Origin: Bacillaceae bacterium Marseille-Q3522 | GTDB taxonomy: Bacteria > Bacillota > Bacilli > Bacillales > Cytobacillaceae | Assembly: GCA_017898095.1 (NCBI GenBank) | Contig: JAGKQJ010000028.1 | Span: 1 to 34,383 of the forward strand | DNA length: 34,383 bases | Direction of reading: 5' to 3' | Shown here: in pieces, positions 8,449-16,410 of the stretch | Numbering within the stretch: position 1 is the first letter of the stretch | Layout: each line of letters begins with the position of its first letter | Program-made: the position numbers and the translations under genes | The notes under the pieces: model-generated | Seen by the model: only the letters and a program-made list of their open reading frames with translations | What the model was told of the DNA's origin: nothing | Database searches by the model: none

Positions 8449-8477
8449 TTGATAGTAAAAAATTTTTTCGCTATAAT
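8440..8477 (+). promoter_or_regulatory. Promoter of the GntP-type permease with tandem 9-bp repeat
   Basis: TTGATA at 8449-8454 and TATAAT at 8472-8477 are separated by exactly 17 bases, an almost ideal sigma-A promoter. The -35 lies in a tandem direct repeat of TTGATAGTA (8440-8448 and 8449-8457), which could be a regulator site. Confidence 0.7.
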
Positions 8478-8548
8478 AATTGTTGTTGAAAACTCTTTCT
8501 TTTTAATCATCATTGAAAGGGCTTACTATATTAGAAGGGTGACTTCGC

Positions 8549-9880
8549 ATGGAGGTATATTTATTAATTGTTACACTATTAGCAATTGGAATCGTTATTA
8601 TTGGTGTATCTTGGTTTAAATGGCATGCGTTTATTAGTTTGACAATTGCCGGTTTGTTTTTGGCTATTATGTCAGGGATGTCATGGGAAAATATTGTTAC
8701 TGCCTATGAATCAGGTGTAGGTGGTGTTTTAGGGCATCTAGTAGGGATTCTTGCGTTAGGAACCATTTTAGGGAAAATGCTTTCGGAATCAGGTGCTGGT
8801 CTGCAAATAGCAAATTATTTTATAAAAGTTTTTGGAGAAAAGAAATTACCGTGGGCGATGTTCTTATCCGGATTTATAATTGGAATTCCCGTATTCTTTG
8901 AAGTAGGAATTTTAATTTTATTACCTCTGGTGATTTCGATTCATAAAGCGACAAAACAAAATATTTTATTGATCGCATTGCCGGTCGCAGCCGGTTTAGG
9001 AGTTGTTCACGGCCTTGTACCGCCGCATCCTGGCGCTGTTGCTGCGATAGGAATCTATGGGGCTGACTTAGGAAAAGTACTATTATACTCACTAATTATT
9101 GCTCTTCCGGCAGGTATTATTGGCGGTCCGTTATTTGCAAAGTGGATCTATAAGAGAGTGACTCCACAAGGAGAACCTGAGCTTGTAAAGGTAAAAGATA
9201 CGGGCGGAACAACATCTGCTCCAAGTGTAGGCATTTCTTTCTTAACGATTTTAATGCCTGTTATCTTAATGGTATTAGGGACAGCAGCACCATATATGCC
9301 CTTGCCATCAACAGCGGAAAAATTCCTTGGCTTTCTCGGAAGCCCGCTCATTGCGCTTTTAATATCTTGTTTTCTGGCTTTCTATTTTCTTGGCTTCCGC
9401 AGAGGGCTGGATCGAAAGATTATCAAAAAATTCACAGATGAATGTATTATTCCGGTTGGTTCGATCATTTTAATTATTGGTGCTGGCGGAGGTTTCAAGC
9501 AAATTCTTATTGAAAGCGGTATCGGTTCTATGATTGGATCCATTTCCGAAAATTTATCCTTGTCACCGCTTGTTCTTGCATTTTTTATTGCCGGGTTAAT
9601 CAGGGTTGCTACTGGTTCTGCTACTGTTGGATTAACAACTGCTGCCGGGATTGTTTCGCCGATTATTGCCAATATGTCAGGGGTAAATTTAGAGTTGCTT
9701 GTGATCGCAACGGGTGCCGGTTCAATGATGTTGTCGCATGTAAACGATGCCGGATTCTGGATGGTAAAAGAATATTTAGGGCTGTCCATCGAAGAAACGT
9801 TTAAAACGTGGACAGTACTTGGAACAATCTTATCGTTTATTGCATTTGGAGGCGCTTTACTATTAAATATCTTTGTTTAA
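8549..9880 (+). CDS. GntP family gluconate/organic acid permease
   Basis: The 443-residue protein is almost entirely membrane helices (about 12) and matches the GntP family of proton-coupled carriers for gluconate and related sugar acids or hydroxy acids. Family marks include GVGGVLGHLVGILALGTILGK near residue 55, FFEVGILILLPLV near 112, VHGLVPPHPGAVAA near 152 and the conserved GSMMLSHVNDAGFW near the C-terminus. Length is normal. The ATG follows AGAAGGGTGACTTCGC. The esterase gene follows 92 bases later with no clear terminator between, so they are probably co-transcribed. No sugar-acid kinase or GntR regulator is nearby, so the substrate is open. Confidence 0.9.
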   Translation: MEVYLLIVTLLAIGIVIIGVSWFKWHAFISLTIAGLFLAIMSGMSWENIVTAYESGVGGVLGHLVGILALGTILGKMLSESGAGLQIANYFIKVFGEKKLPWAMFLSGFIIGIPVFFEVGILILLPLVISIHKATKQNILLIALPVAAGLGVVHGLVPPHPGAVAAIGIYGADLGKVLLYSLIIALPAGIIGGPLFAKWIYKRVTPQGEPELVKVKDTGGTTSAPSVGISFLTILMPVILMVLGTAAPYMPLPSTAEKFLGFLGSPLIALLISCFLAFYFLGFRRGLDRKIIKKFTDECIIPVGSIILIIGAGGGFKQILIESGIGSMIGSISENLSLSPLVLAFFIAGLIRVATGSATVGLTTAAGIVSPIIANMSGVNLELLVIATGAGSMMLSHVNDAGFWMVKEYLGLSIEETFKTWTVLGTILSFIAFGGALLLNIFV

Positions 9881-9972
9881 TCGGTTTTTTTTAAAATAGA
9901 ATGAAAGATTTATTAATAGGGTAAAAGAAGAAACGAAACAACAACAATAAAAATGAAAAGGGGACTTTTCAC

Positions 9973-10731
9973 ATGGCTTTATTAAAATGTTATTTCCCTT
10001 CCGACGCGTTACTGCTTAAAACAAGTATGACTGTGATCCTTCCGGACCTTGCCGGTGCTATGAAAGTGGAGAAACGGGATCATTATCCAACGCTTTATCT
10101 TCTGCATGGATTATCTGATGATGACACCATGTGGCTGCGCCGTACGAACATTGAACGATATGCTTCTGCATACGGCTTAGCAGTTGTCATTCCGCAAGTG
10201 CACCGCAGTTTTTATATGGATATGGCTTATGGCAATAAGTATTGGACATTTTTGAGCGAAGAATTGCCGGAAATTGCCCGCGCTTATTTCCCATTATCAG
10301 ATAAAAGAGAAGAAAATTTTGTTGCCGGATTGTCGATGGGCGGTTACGGAGCATTAAAATGGGCGTTCAGAAAACCGGAACAGTTTGCCGCAGTTGCAAG
10401 TATGTCAGGAGTTGTTGATATCATAAATATAAAAAATATACCGGAAGTCCCACTGGACGATTATCAATTGATTTTTGGTAACCAACCAATCAATGGTACG
10501 GAAAATGACTTGTTTTATTTACTAAAGCAGCTTGATAAAAAGGATACAATGAAACCAAAGGTTTTTCAATGCTGCGGTACAGAAGACTTTTTGTATAATG
10601 ATAATGTAAAATTCCGCGATGCCTGCCAACAAGCAAATCTTGATTTCACCTATCAAGAGGAGAAGGGAACACATGATTGGGACTACTGGGATAAGAAAAT
10701 ACAAGATGTGTTAGCATGGCTTCCGTTATAA
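9973..10731 (+). CDS. Alpha/beta-hydrolase esterase (tributyrin esterase/FrmB-like)
   Basis: The 252-residue protein is a serine esterase of the family that includes lactococcal tributyrin esterase EstA and S-formylglutathione hydrolase-like enzymes. It has the oxyanion region YLLHGLSDD at 42-50, the nucleophile elbow GLSMGG at 119-124 (Ser121), an acid candidate Asp205 in GTEDFLYND, and the catalytic His234 in GTHDWDYW. No signal peptide is seen, so it acts in the cytoplasm. AAAAGGGGAC precedes the ATG. Linkage to a GntP-type carrier suggests an ester or lactone of an imported acid as substrate, but that is inference. Confidence 0.9.
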   Translation: MALLKCYFPSDALLLKTSMTVILPDLAGAMKVEKRDHYPTLYLLHGLSDDDTMWLRRTNIERYASAYGLAVVIPQVHRSFYMDMAYGNKYWTFLSEELPEIARAYFPLSDKREENFVAGLSMGGYGALKWAFRKPEQFAAVASMSGVVDIINIKNIPEVPLDDYQLIFGNQPINGTENDLFYLLKQLDKKDTMKPKVFQCCGTEDFLYNDNVKFRDACQQANLDFTYQEEKGTHDWDYWDKKIQDVLAWLPL

Positions 10732-10745
10732 ATATTAATAAAAAT

Positions 10746-10787
10746 GATAAAGCAGGGCGGCTATTCTCATAGCCACCCTGCTTTATC
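10746..10787. terminator. Bidirectional terminator between esterase and VOC genes
   Basis: A long stem (GATAAAGCAGGG and its complement, with an inner GGCTAT/ATAGCC stem and one mismatch) lies between convergent genes and overlaps the VOC gene stop. T/A-rich flanks are short, but the stem is very stable. Confidence 0.75.
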
Positions 10788-11171
10788 ACCAAGAATAGTA
10801 TTTATCCGTTCGTTTTTTTCTTCATCGTTCAAATATTCAAAAAATCCAAGGCGGTTTCCCCACGGATCTGTAAAGGTACCCCATTTTACCGGAACTTCTT
10901 TTCTTTGAAAAATTTCAAATTTATCGACCTGCAGTTCTTTTGCAATCCTCTCCCGCTCTGCAACGATATCCATTACACCGAAACGAATTGGCCCGCTCCC
11001 GTTTGTGGGTATGCCTTCGGCCACTTGTAACCAGCACCCGGGGATAAGCTCCCATTCTGCAAACCCTTCGTGCGGAACAAAATCCGGTTCTTTTTGTAGT
11101 AATGTTTGGTACCATTTTTGTCCTTTATTGATGTCCGTCACACGAATTTGTACGGTCATTTCATAGATCAT
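10767..11171 (-). CDS. VOC (glyoxalase/bleomycin-resistance/dioxygenase) family protein
   Basis: The product of about 134 residues has the paired beta-alpha-beta-beta-beta fold of the vicinal oxygen chelate superfamily: TVQIRVTDINKGQKWYQTLL near the start and VKWGTFTDPWGNRLGFFEY near the end, where the metal-site Glu (in GFFEY) is found. The enzyme could be a lyase, a dioxygenase or a drug-binding protein; the sequence does not say. I chose ATG at 11169-11171 because GAGGTG lies six bases upstream; upstream GTG/ATG codons are too close to it. That binding site overlaps the stop codon of the HxlR regulator gene, so the two are coupled. Confidence 0.85.
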   Translation of the reverse strand: MIYEMTVQIRVTDINKGQKWYQTLLQKEPDFVPHEGFAEWELIPGCWLQVAEGIPTNGSGPIRFGVMDIVAERERIAKELQVDKFEIFQRKEVPVKWGTFTDPWGNRLGFFEYLNDEEKNERINTILGDKAGWL

Positions 11172-11182
11172 CACCATCACCT

Positions 11183-11563
11183 CTATTTCAGATTGTTGTT
11201 TAAGATACTCTCCTCTAAAACAGCAGATTTATCCCCATATACTTTTGTAATATGATTTTCACCCCAAGCACATAAGGAATCTAAAATAGCTTGTAAACTC
11301 CAGCCGTAGTCACTGAGTTCATATTCTACCTTCGGCGGAACCTGATTATATACAATGCGATTAATAACTCCATCTTCTTCTAATTCTCGTAATTGCTGCG
11401 TTAACATTTTTTGCGTAATGTTTGGCATCAGCCGTTTTAATTCACTGGTGCGTTTTTTGCCGTGTGTTAAGTGGCAAAGGATCACGCATTTCCATTTTCC
11501 GCCGATTACTTCTAAAGTAGCTTCAACGCCAATATTGTACTTTTTTTGGATATTCTCAATCAT
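11183..11563 (-). CDS. HxlR family transcriptional regulator (YtcD-like)
   Basis: The product of 126 residues is a winged-helix HxlR-type regulator. The core reads YNIGVEATLEVIGGKWKCVIL, followed by the recognition region RTSELKRLMPNITQKMLTQQLRELEEDGVI and the wing with VPPKVEYELSDYGWSL. Cys residues within KWKCVILCHL could sense electrophiles or oxidants as in related regulators, which is inference. I chose ATG at 11561-11563 with GGGTGCG upstream; the frame stays open 26 codons further. It is co-transcribed with the VOC gene and divergent from the truncated efflux gene. Confidence 0.88.
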   Translation of the reverse strand: MIENIQKKYNIGVEATLEVIGGKWKCVILCHLTHGKKRTSELKRLMPNITQKMLTQQLRELEEDGVINRIVYNQVPPKVEYELSDYGWSLQAILDSLCAWGENHITKVYGDKSAVLEESILNNNLK

Positions 11564-11643
11564 TTTTTCGCACCCGTTTCTTTTTCTAGTTGTTGTTTCT
11601 ATCGATTGCATCAAAAGTCTACTATTCTTTTTTGCGGTCAAAG

Positions 11644-11705
11644 GGTACTAAAAAGTACCTATAGAACTTTTTGGTGCTTATCATACAAAAAAGTGCGTAC
11701 TTTTC
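11644..11705. promoter_or_regulatory. Putative HxlR operator(s)
   Basis: A perfect inverted repeat GGTACT, AAAA, AGTACC (11644-11659) matches the GTAC-spaced type of site known for HxlR regulators. A second, AAGT-GCGT-ACTT, lies at about 11691-11702. Both sit between hxlR and the divergent MFS gene, the normal place for auto- and target control. Confidence 0.5.
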
Positions 11706-11814
11706 ATAATGACTGCTATCTATCATAATAACATTTGCCGGTTGATTTTTACCATACCTTTTTATATATAGTCTGCAGACTGATATAAAATATAACAATG
11801 GGGGAGGAAAAAAG

Positions 11815-12093
11815 ATGAATAAAAGTAGTACATTGGCGCTTTTGGCATTGGCAATAAGTGCATTTGCGATTGGGACTACTGAATTTATCAGTGTTGGATT
11901 ATTACCACTTATCTCGCAGGATTTAAATATATCTGTTACTACTGCCGGATTAACGGTTTCATTATACGCTTTAGGGGTAACTTTTGGGGCACCCGTTTTA
12001 ACATCAGTGACTTCTCGCATGTCACGGAAATCTTTATTTCTGGAGAAAAAAGACCAATCAATTGGAAATGTCGAAACGACACGATGGTTATAA
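11815..12093 (+). pseudogene. Truncated MFS efflux transporter (N-terminal two helices)
   Basis: The first 73 residues are a typical start of a DHA1-type MFS exporter (AraJ/YdhP-like): two membrane helices (LALLALAISAFAIGTTEFIS; then VTTAGLTVSLYALGVTFGAP) and the start of the cytoplasmic loop SRMSRKSLF. Homologues have about 390-400 residues, but here the frame continues with 19 unrelated hydrophilic residues and stops. The rest is absent from the window, so a deletion removed about 10 helices. The ATG is preceded by GGGGGAGGAAAAAAG, so translation may still occur, but transport is impossible. The divergent HxlR and its likely operator remain intact. Confidence 0.85.
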
Positions 12094-12138
12094 GAGCTAA
12101 ATTCCAAAGATATCTTATCACAAATAATTTTCACTCAG

Positions 12139-12178
12139 AAAAGGGGTGCACCATAAGTCGGATTGGGCACTCCTTTTT
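12139..12178 (+). terminator. Terminator behind the truncated MFS gene
   Basis: AAAAGGGGTGC pairs with GCACTCCTTTTT (one G-T pair) across a 21-base loop and runs into a T5 tract. It is probably the original terminator of the efflux gene. Confidence 0.75.
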
Positions 12179-12289
12179 AAATAAAAAGAAGACAAACTAT
12201 TGGCAATTAGATAAAAACATGAATTATGATGAACTTGGATAAAATCTGTAAAGGGAAAGAATTGATCAAAATAGATTGGAGGAACTTCC

Positions 12290-13084
12290 ATGGATTTATC
12301 CTTTAAAGGAAAAACGGCACTTGTGACGGGATCTACCGCAGGAATTGGCAAAGCCATCGCTAAATCGTTAGTTGCGGAAGGAGCTACTGTACTGATTAAC
12401 GGACGCCATGAAGAAAAAACGGCGCAAACAATAAAGGAAATTCAAACGCAGTATCCTGAAGCAAATCTTACACCGGTGGTTGCAGATTTAGGAACAGAAC
12501 AGGGCTGCCGGAAGGTGACCGAACAGTATCCTGAAGTAGATATTCTTATTAATAATCTCGGAATATTTGAGCCGGCAGAGTATTTTGATATTCCTGATGA
12601 AGACTGGTTTCGTTTTTTTGAGGTTAACATTTTGAGCGGTGTCCGGCTGTCTCGCTCGTATCTAAAACAAATGCTGAATAAAAACGAAGGCAGAATTATT
12701 TTTATTGCCAGCGAGGCTGCCATTATGCCATCGCAGGAAATGGCCCATTATAGTGCAACAAAGACAATGCAGCTTTCGCTTTCCCGCAGCTTGGCGGAGT
12801 TGACAAAGGGAACTAAAGTTACTGTCAATACAGTAATGCCGGGTTCTACGTTAACAGAAGGTGTGGAAACGATGTTAAACACTCTTTACCCGAAAGAAAA
12901 TTTGTCAATCGAAGAAGCAGAAAAACGATTCATGACAGAGAACCGCCCGACTTCGATTATTCAAAGATTAATCCGGCCGGAAGAAATTGCGCATCTCGTT
13001 ACTTTCTTAAGCAGTCCGCTTGCATCCGCGATTAACGGGTCTGCCTTGAGGATTGACGGTGGCTTGGTACGGAGTGTGTTTTGA
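12290..13084 (+). CDS. SDR family oxidoreductase
   Basis: The 264-residue protein is a classical short-chain dehydrogenase/reductase. It has the NAD(P)-binding TGSTAGIG at 13-20, ADLG at about 65-68, NNLG at 88-91, and the catalytic Ser141, Tyr154 and Lys158 (YSATK). The basic residue in INGRH after the second strand favours NADP(H). The C-terminus shows the family's substrate-loop and ALRIDGG ending. TTGGAGGAACTTCC gives a strong ribosome binding site. It stands alone between two short intergenic regions. The substrate is not predictable; 3-oxoacyl-reductase annotation would be over-reading. Confidence 0.9.
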   Translation: MDLSFKGKTALVTGSTAGIGKAIAKSLVAEGATVLINGRHEEKTAQTIKEIQTQYPEANLTPVVADLGTEQGCRKVTEQYPEVDILINNLGIFEPAEYFDIPDEDWFRFFEVNILSGVRLSRSYLKQMLNKNEGRIIFIASEAAIMPSQEMAHYSATKTMQLSLSRSLAELTKGTKVTVNTVMPGSTLTEGVETMLNTLYPKENLSIEEAEKRFMTENRPTSIIQRLIRPEEIAHLVTFLSSPLASAINGSALRIDGGLVRSVF

Positions 13085-13203
13085 TTATATTTTACGATGC
13101 TAAACCCTGCATAAAATGTGGTAAATTGAAGGTGCACACCGCCGTATGCCATTTTTGAAAAGAATGCTGATTAACAAAAACGGAGCATGGAGATGATTTT
13201 TTC

Positions 13204-13965
13204 ATGGAGATTAAAAATCCCGCTTTTAATTATGATAAGCACGGACAGCATTATTCTCATTATAGAAGAACGGATCCAAGAATTGCAAAATATGTATACG
13301 AGGCGCTGGCGGATGCACAGACCATTTTGAATGTCGGCGCTGGGAGCGGTTCCTATGAACCGGAGAACAAATATGTCATGGCCGTTGAGCCGTCCGCTGC
13401 GATGCGCTCCCAGCGCCAGAAAATGGGCAAAGCCCCGGCCATCATCGGGACGGCGGAAAAACTTCCGTTTGATGACGAGGCTTTCGACGCTTCGATGGCA
13501 ATGGTCACCGTTCACCATTGGCGGGATTTACCAAAGGGATTACGGGAATTAAGAAGAGTTACCCGCAATCAAGTCGTGATCATGACGTTTGATCCTAACG
13601 CACTGGAACTGTTCTGGAATGCGCGTTATTTTTCCGAATTGATAGAAGTGGAAAAAGCGCGCTATCCGGAAATAGCGTTTATCACGAAAACGCTGGGCGG
13701 CAATTGTGAGGTCCGCAGCATTCCTATTCCGTTTGATTGTGTGGACGGGTTCCAGGAAGCGTTTTTAGGGCGCCCCGAAGCTTTTCTGAATAAAGAAATC
13801 CGCAAGTCGCAATCAGCGTGGGGCTTTTTGTCGGAAGATACGGAGCGCAGATTAGTGACCAGGCTTGCCAGTGACTTGGAGTCTGGAAAGTGGGATCAAG
13901 AATACGGCGAATATCGCCAAAAAGCATTTTTTTCAGGTTCGCTGCGTCTGATTATTGCAAAATAA
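13204..13965 (+). CDS. Class I SAM-dependent methyltransferase
   Basis: The 253-residue protein has a methyltransferase type-11 core. Motif I is NVGAGSGSY at about 41-49, the acidic residue after strand 2 is in MAVEPSAAM, motif II is LPFDDEAFDASMAMVTVHHW at about 82-101, and motif III is LRELRRVTRNQVVIMTFDP. The C-terminal third is a lid probably binding the methyl acceptor, which cannot be named. CATGGAGATG lies upstream of ATG 13204. Its 3' end overlaps the reconstructed 3' end of the convergent ferric reductase-like gene. Confidence 0.85.
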   Translation: MEIKNPAFNYDKHGQHYSHYRRTDPRIAKYVYEALADAQTILNVGAGSGSYEPENKYVMAVEPSAAMRSQRQKMGKAPAIIGTAEKLPFDDEAFDASMAMVTVHHWRDLPKGLRELRRVTRNQVVIMTFDPNALELFWNARYFSELIEVEKARYPEIAFITKTLGGNCEVRSIPIPFDCVDGFQEAFLGRPEAFLNKEIRKSQSAWGFLSEDTERRLVTRLASDLESGKWDQEYGEYRQKAFFSGSLRLIIAK

Positions 13966-14418
13966 CAGCAGCCGTTTTCAAACGATCGGTTGTTAAGAGA
14001 ACAAATAACAGTCCATAGAGTGTAAGCGTGCCGAGCCCGTATAGAAAAGGTTCATTCGGGGCAGTAAACGGGATGAGCAGCTGTGTCCATGTAAAAGGAA
14101 CATAGAATCAAGAATGAGCAGCATTGGGTGAAGTGCCCCTATAAAAACACCGCTCGTATTCGCAAAAAAATGGAGGGACATCATACGGGAACGCATTTGT
14201 TGCTTTCCTTTCCAGATTGGCATTCCATATAATATTCCGAGACAAATGCCAAAAAACAGCAGGAGATAAGCTGCTATTCCAAGTGTTCTTGTGATCAGCC
14301 ATGTCGGAACGGTTGAAAGTGGTGATCCGGACTGGCGAACCATTTCTATAAAAACAGCATAGGCGACAATCAAAACGATACCGGTGAACCATTTTAATCG
14401 TTTGTGTTTTTGTTCCAT
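13952..14418 (-). pseudogene. Ferric reductase-like transmembrane protein, frameshifted
   Basis: The reading starts at ATG 14416-14418 (AAGGAG upstream) and encodes three helices; His83 and His97, 14 residues apart in one helix, are the spacing of haem ligands in ferric-reductase-type membrane domains. After residue 105 (LLILDS) the annotated frame ends in unrelated sequence at 13993. The neighbouring frame continues naturally as YVPFTWTQLLIPF, then PNEPFLYGLGTL and LYGLLFVLL to a stop at 13952-13954. Adding one T at about 14104 joins them into about 155 residues. The mutation or a sequencing error therefore splits it. It would be the membrane electron-transfer partner of the ApbE/secreted-protein pair upstream. 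Confidence 0.7.
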
Positions 14419-15380
14419 AAAGAAATACTCCTTTCATCTGCAGGAAGGGTGATTTGTTCGATTAATACTGCTTTATTGCAAAATTGATTAAGGTTAGCGG
14501 ATGCAGCTACCCGCCCTTGTTTATTAATAAAAATAAATGCAAGATCCGGTCTGTGTGATGCTAACCAATCCGAACCGTTTTTGCAGCTGATGATAATAAA
14601 GCACTTGGCATAAATTTCACAAGGAAGAAGTGTCTTGCCAATTACCGTCACCTGCAAACAATCCGATTGTGCAGGGCGGCCAGTGCGCGGATCAATAATA
14701 TGATGCATAATTTGGCCGTTCTGTTTCCAGCTTCGTTTCACAATACTGCTTGTCGCAGCGCAGGTCCGGTCTTTCAGCCAAAGTTTTGCGATATGATTCT
14801 TATCCGAAAAAGGATGTGCAACACCGATTAGCCAAGGTTCTCCGGTGGTTTGCCATGACACGAGATCACCTCCGGCATCAATCAAGCCTTTTTTTCGTCC
14901 TCGTTTAATCAATGACTCGGCAATCTCCTGTACGCTCCAACCCTTGGCGATTCCGCCGAAATCAAGCAAATTGGCCGTGTTGATTTTTACAATCCGGTGA
15001 TTAAGATCAAACAGGATTGGAAAATTTGCGGGAGATGGGGAAACTGGTTGATCGTATGCTTCGGCATTGACCTGGTTGATTTTTTCAAAAGATTGCCGGT
15101 AGCCTGATTTTTCGAGTACCTGTCCGAGAAAAGGAGTAAAAATGCCACCTGTCTCATCAACATACTTAAGTGATTCATAGAAAAGCCTGGCGAATAATTC
15201 AGAAATCTTCGTTTCCTGTCCAGCCATTCTGTTAACAAAGCTAAGCTCACTTGCAGGGAGGAAACGCGAAAATTTTTCTTCCATGAACTTGAACCACTGA
15301 AAAACTTCTTCCGCATCGGCAGCACTAAGTCCGGATGTAAGAACATCTGTGTTCATTGCCCTGCTTTTGAAAATTTCCAT
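14394..15380 (-). CDS. apbE: FAD:protein FMN transferase (ApbE family)
   Basis: ApbE enzymes covalently attach FMN from FAD to a Ser/Thr of target proteins outside the membrane and need Mg. The 328-residue sequence shows the family motifs: DFGGIAKGW at 140-148, DAGGD at 168-172, HHIIDPRTGRP at 226-236, and a metal-site region CEIYAK near 254. No clear signal peptide or lipobox is seen at the chosen start (ATG 15378-15380), which is unusual for an extracytoplasmic ApbE. The gene follows the secreted protein gene by two bases and overlaps the ferric reductase-like gene by 25 bases, so the three form one operon and probably one redox pathway. Confidence 0.85.
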   Translation of the reverse strand: MEIFKSRAMNTDVLTSGLSAADAEEVFQWFKFMEEKFSRFLPASELSFVNRMAGQETKISELFARLFYESLKYVDETGGIFTPFLGQVLEKSGYRQSFEKINQVNAEAYDQPVSPSPANFPILFDLNHRIVKINTANLLDFGGIAKGWSVQEIAESLIKRGRKKGLIDAGGDLVSWQTTGEPWLIGVAHPFSDKNHIAKLWLKDRTCAATSSIVKRSWKQNGQIMHHIIDPRTGRPAQSDCLQVTVIGKTLLPCEIYAKCFIIISCKNGSDWLASHRPDLAFIFINKQGRVAASANLNQFCNKAVLIEQITLPADERSISLWNKNTND

Positions 15381-15382
15381 TA

Positions 15383-16114
15383 TTAAGAGCCTCTTGTGTT
15401 GGTGACTGGTTCTTGTTCGACAGAGGCAATACTTTTTCCCGGTTCAAATCCGGCACTTACACTTTCCAAAAGTGTGCCTTCGGATGCAGCCGTTTCCGGC
15501 AGGAATTGAGCTTGGGCATCGGTCCGGTTTGCCTCGCTTCCAACTGTGATTTCCCCGCTATAAATAACACGGTTCTCCCAGCGGATATTCCCTTCTATTT
15601 TATATACATAAGTTCCCGGTTGAACGGGCTGCCCGGAATCATCTGTACAGTCCCAGTAAGCAACATGCATACCGGACTCCTGCTCAGGAAGACTGACCAT
15701 TTGCACTTGATCGGCTGATGAATGTTCCCAATCAGCGGCTTCGCGCCATTCCGGAAGGCTTTCCGGTCTCATTCTGTAGCCGCCGTTCGCTGTAAAACTC
15801 GATGCACGCAACGTTTTAATATAGTTTCTATTGCTGTCCTCGATCCATATCGCGATCTGGTTGCTGGCAAGTCTGTCCAGATGGTAAAGCTGATAATGGA
15901 TATCGACAAGCCCCGGAGTCGTTACTTCGGGATTACTGGGTGCAACGGGTGTTGCCGTTCCGGAGGAAGCCGTATTGGAAGCAGAGCTGGAATTTGGCTG
16001 TGAAGCGGAAAAAGGATTATCTGCATGGGCAAAATTAGACATACCTGAAATGATAATGACACCTGTACCGATCGTTCCGACAACAGGTATCAATACTTTT
16101 TTGAAATTTTTCAT
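15383..16114 (-). CDS. Secreted protein with FlgD-Ig/DUF2271-like domain
   Basis: The product has 243 residues from ATG 16112-16114 (GGAGTGATACTT upstream). It begins with a signal peptide (basic KNFKK, hydrophobic 7-24, AHA/DNP cleavage near 31), then a Ser/Thr/Pro/Ala-rich linker (about 32-68). The globular part includes QIAIWIEDSNRNYIKTL and VAYWDCTDDSGQPVQPGTYVY, a pattern of FlgD-type Ig domains and of DUF2271 proteins, which often travel with ApbE. The linker holds SSGTATP at 50-56, loosely like an ApbE flavinylation site, but not the consensus. A role as redox carrier is inference from the operon. Confidence 0.75.
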   Translation of the reverse strand: MKNFKKVLIPVVGTIGTGVIIISGMSNFAHADNPFSASQPNSSSASNTASSGTATPVAPSNPEVTTPGLVDIHYQLYHLDRLASNQIAIWIEDSNRNYIKTLRASSFTANGGYRMRPESLPEWREAADWEHSSADQVQMVSLPEQESGMHVAYWDCTDDSGQPVQPGTYVYKIEGNIRWENRVIYSGEITVGSEANRTDAQAQFLPETAASEGTLLESVSAGFEPGKSIASVEQEPVTNTRGS

Positions 16115-16358
16115 AAGTATCACTCCAATCGGGTGCTTTGCATAAGCAATTTAAACGCAGGAAGGTATGAAAAAATATTTGACTTTATTATACTGCTAAC
16201 GTAAATTTTTTTCGAAAGAAAAACGGAGTAAACGGAATTTTCTCATTATGAGGGAAAAATTTTTATTAAAAAGTTTAGTACTGTTTTAATAGGGCTGTTG
16301 TTAAAAAGTGCAAAAATGAAACAATGAAAGGGGTTAACCTCTTGGAGGATAAAAAAGC
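16115..16358 (-). promoter_or_regulatory. Promoter region of the secreted protein-apbE operon
   Basis: On the minus strand TATAAT is read at 16193-16188, about 75 bases before the start codon. The -35 region is A/T-rich and poor. The rest of the stretch is AT-rich with no coding frame. Confidence 0.4.
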
Positions 16359-16394
16359 AAAAAAATCTCAAGAAGCCCTTTGATCTTCTTGAGA
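16359..16394 (-). terminator. Strong terminator of the MBL-tetR-ydjM-like operon
   Basis: A perfect 10-bp stem (TCTCAAGAAG with CTTCTTGAGA) with a 9-base loop is followed on the minus strand by seven Ts. Confidence 0.9.
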
Positions 16395-16410
16395 CTCCGA
16401 TTAAAACTTG

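Noticed and set aside
11622-12134. 170-codon minus-strand frame across the MFS fragment
   Set aside because: Antisense to a recognisable MFS N-terminus and to the operator region; no ribosome binding site.
14108-14437. 109-codon minus-strand frame over the ferric reductase-like gene
   Set aside because: It is the alternate frame of the reductase gene and has no binding site; the His-containing helix is in the other frame.
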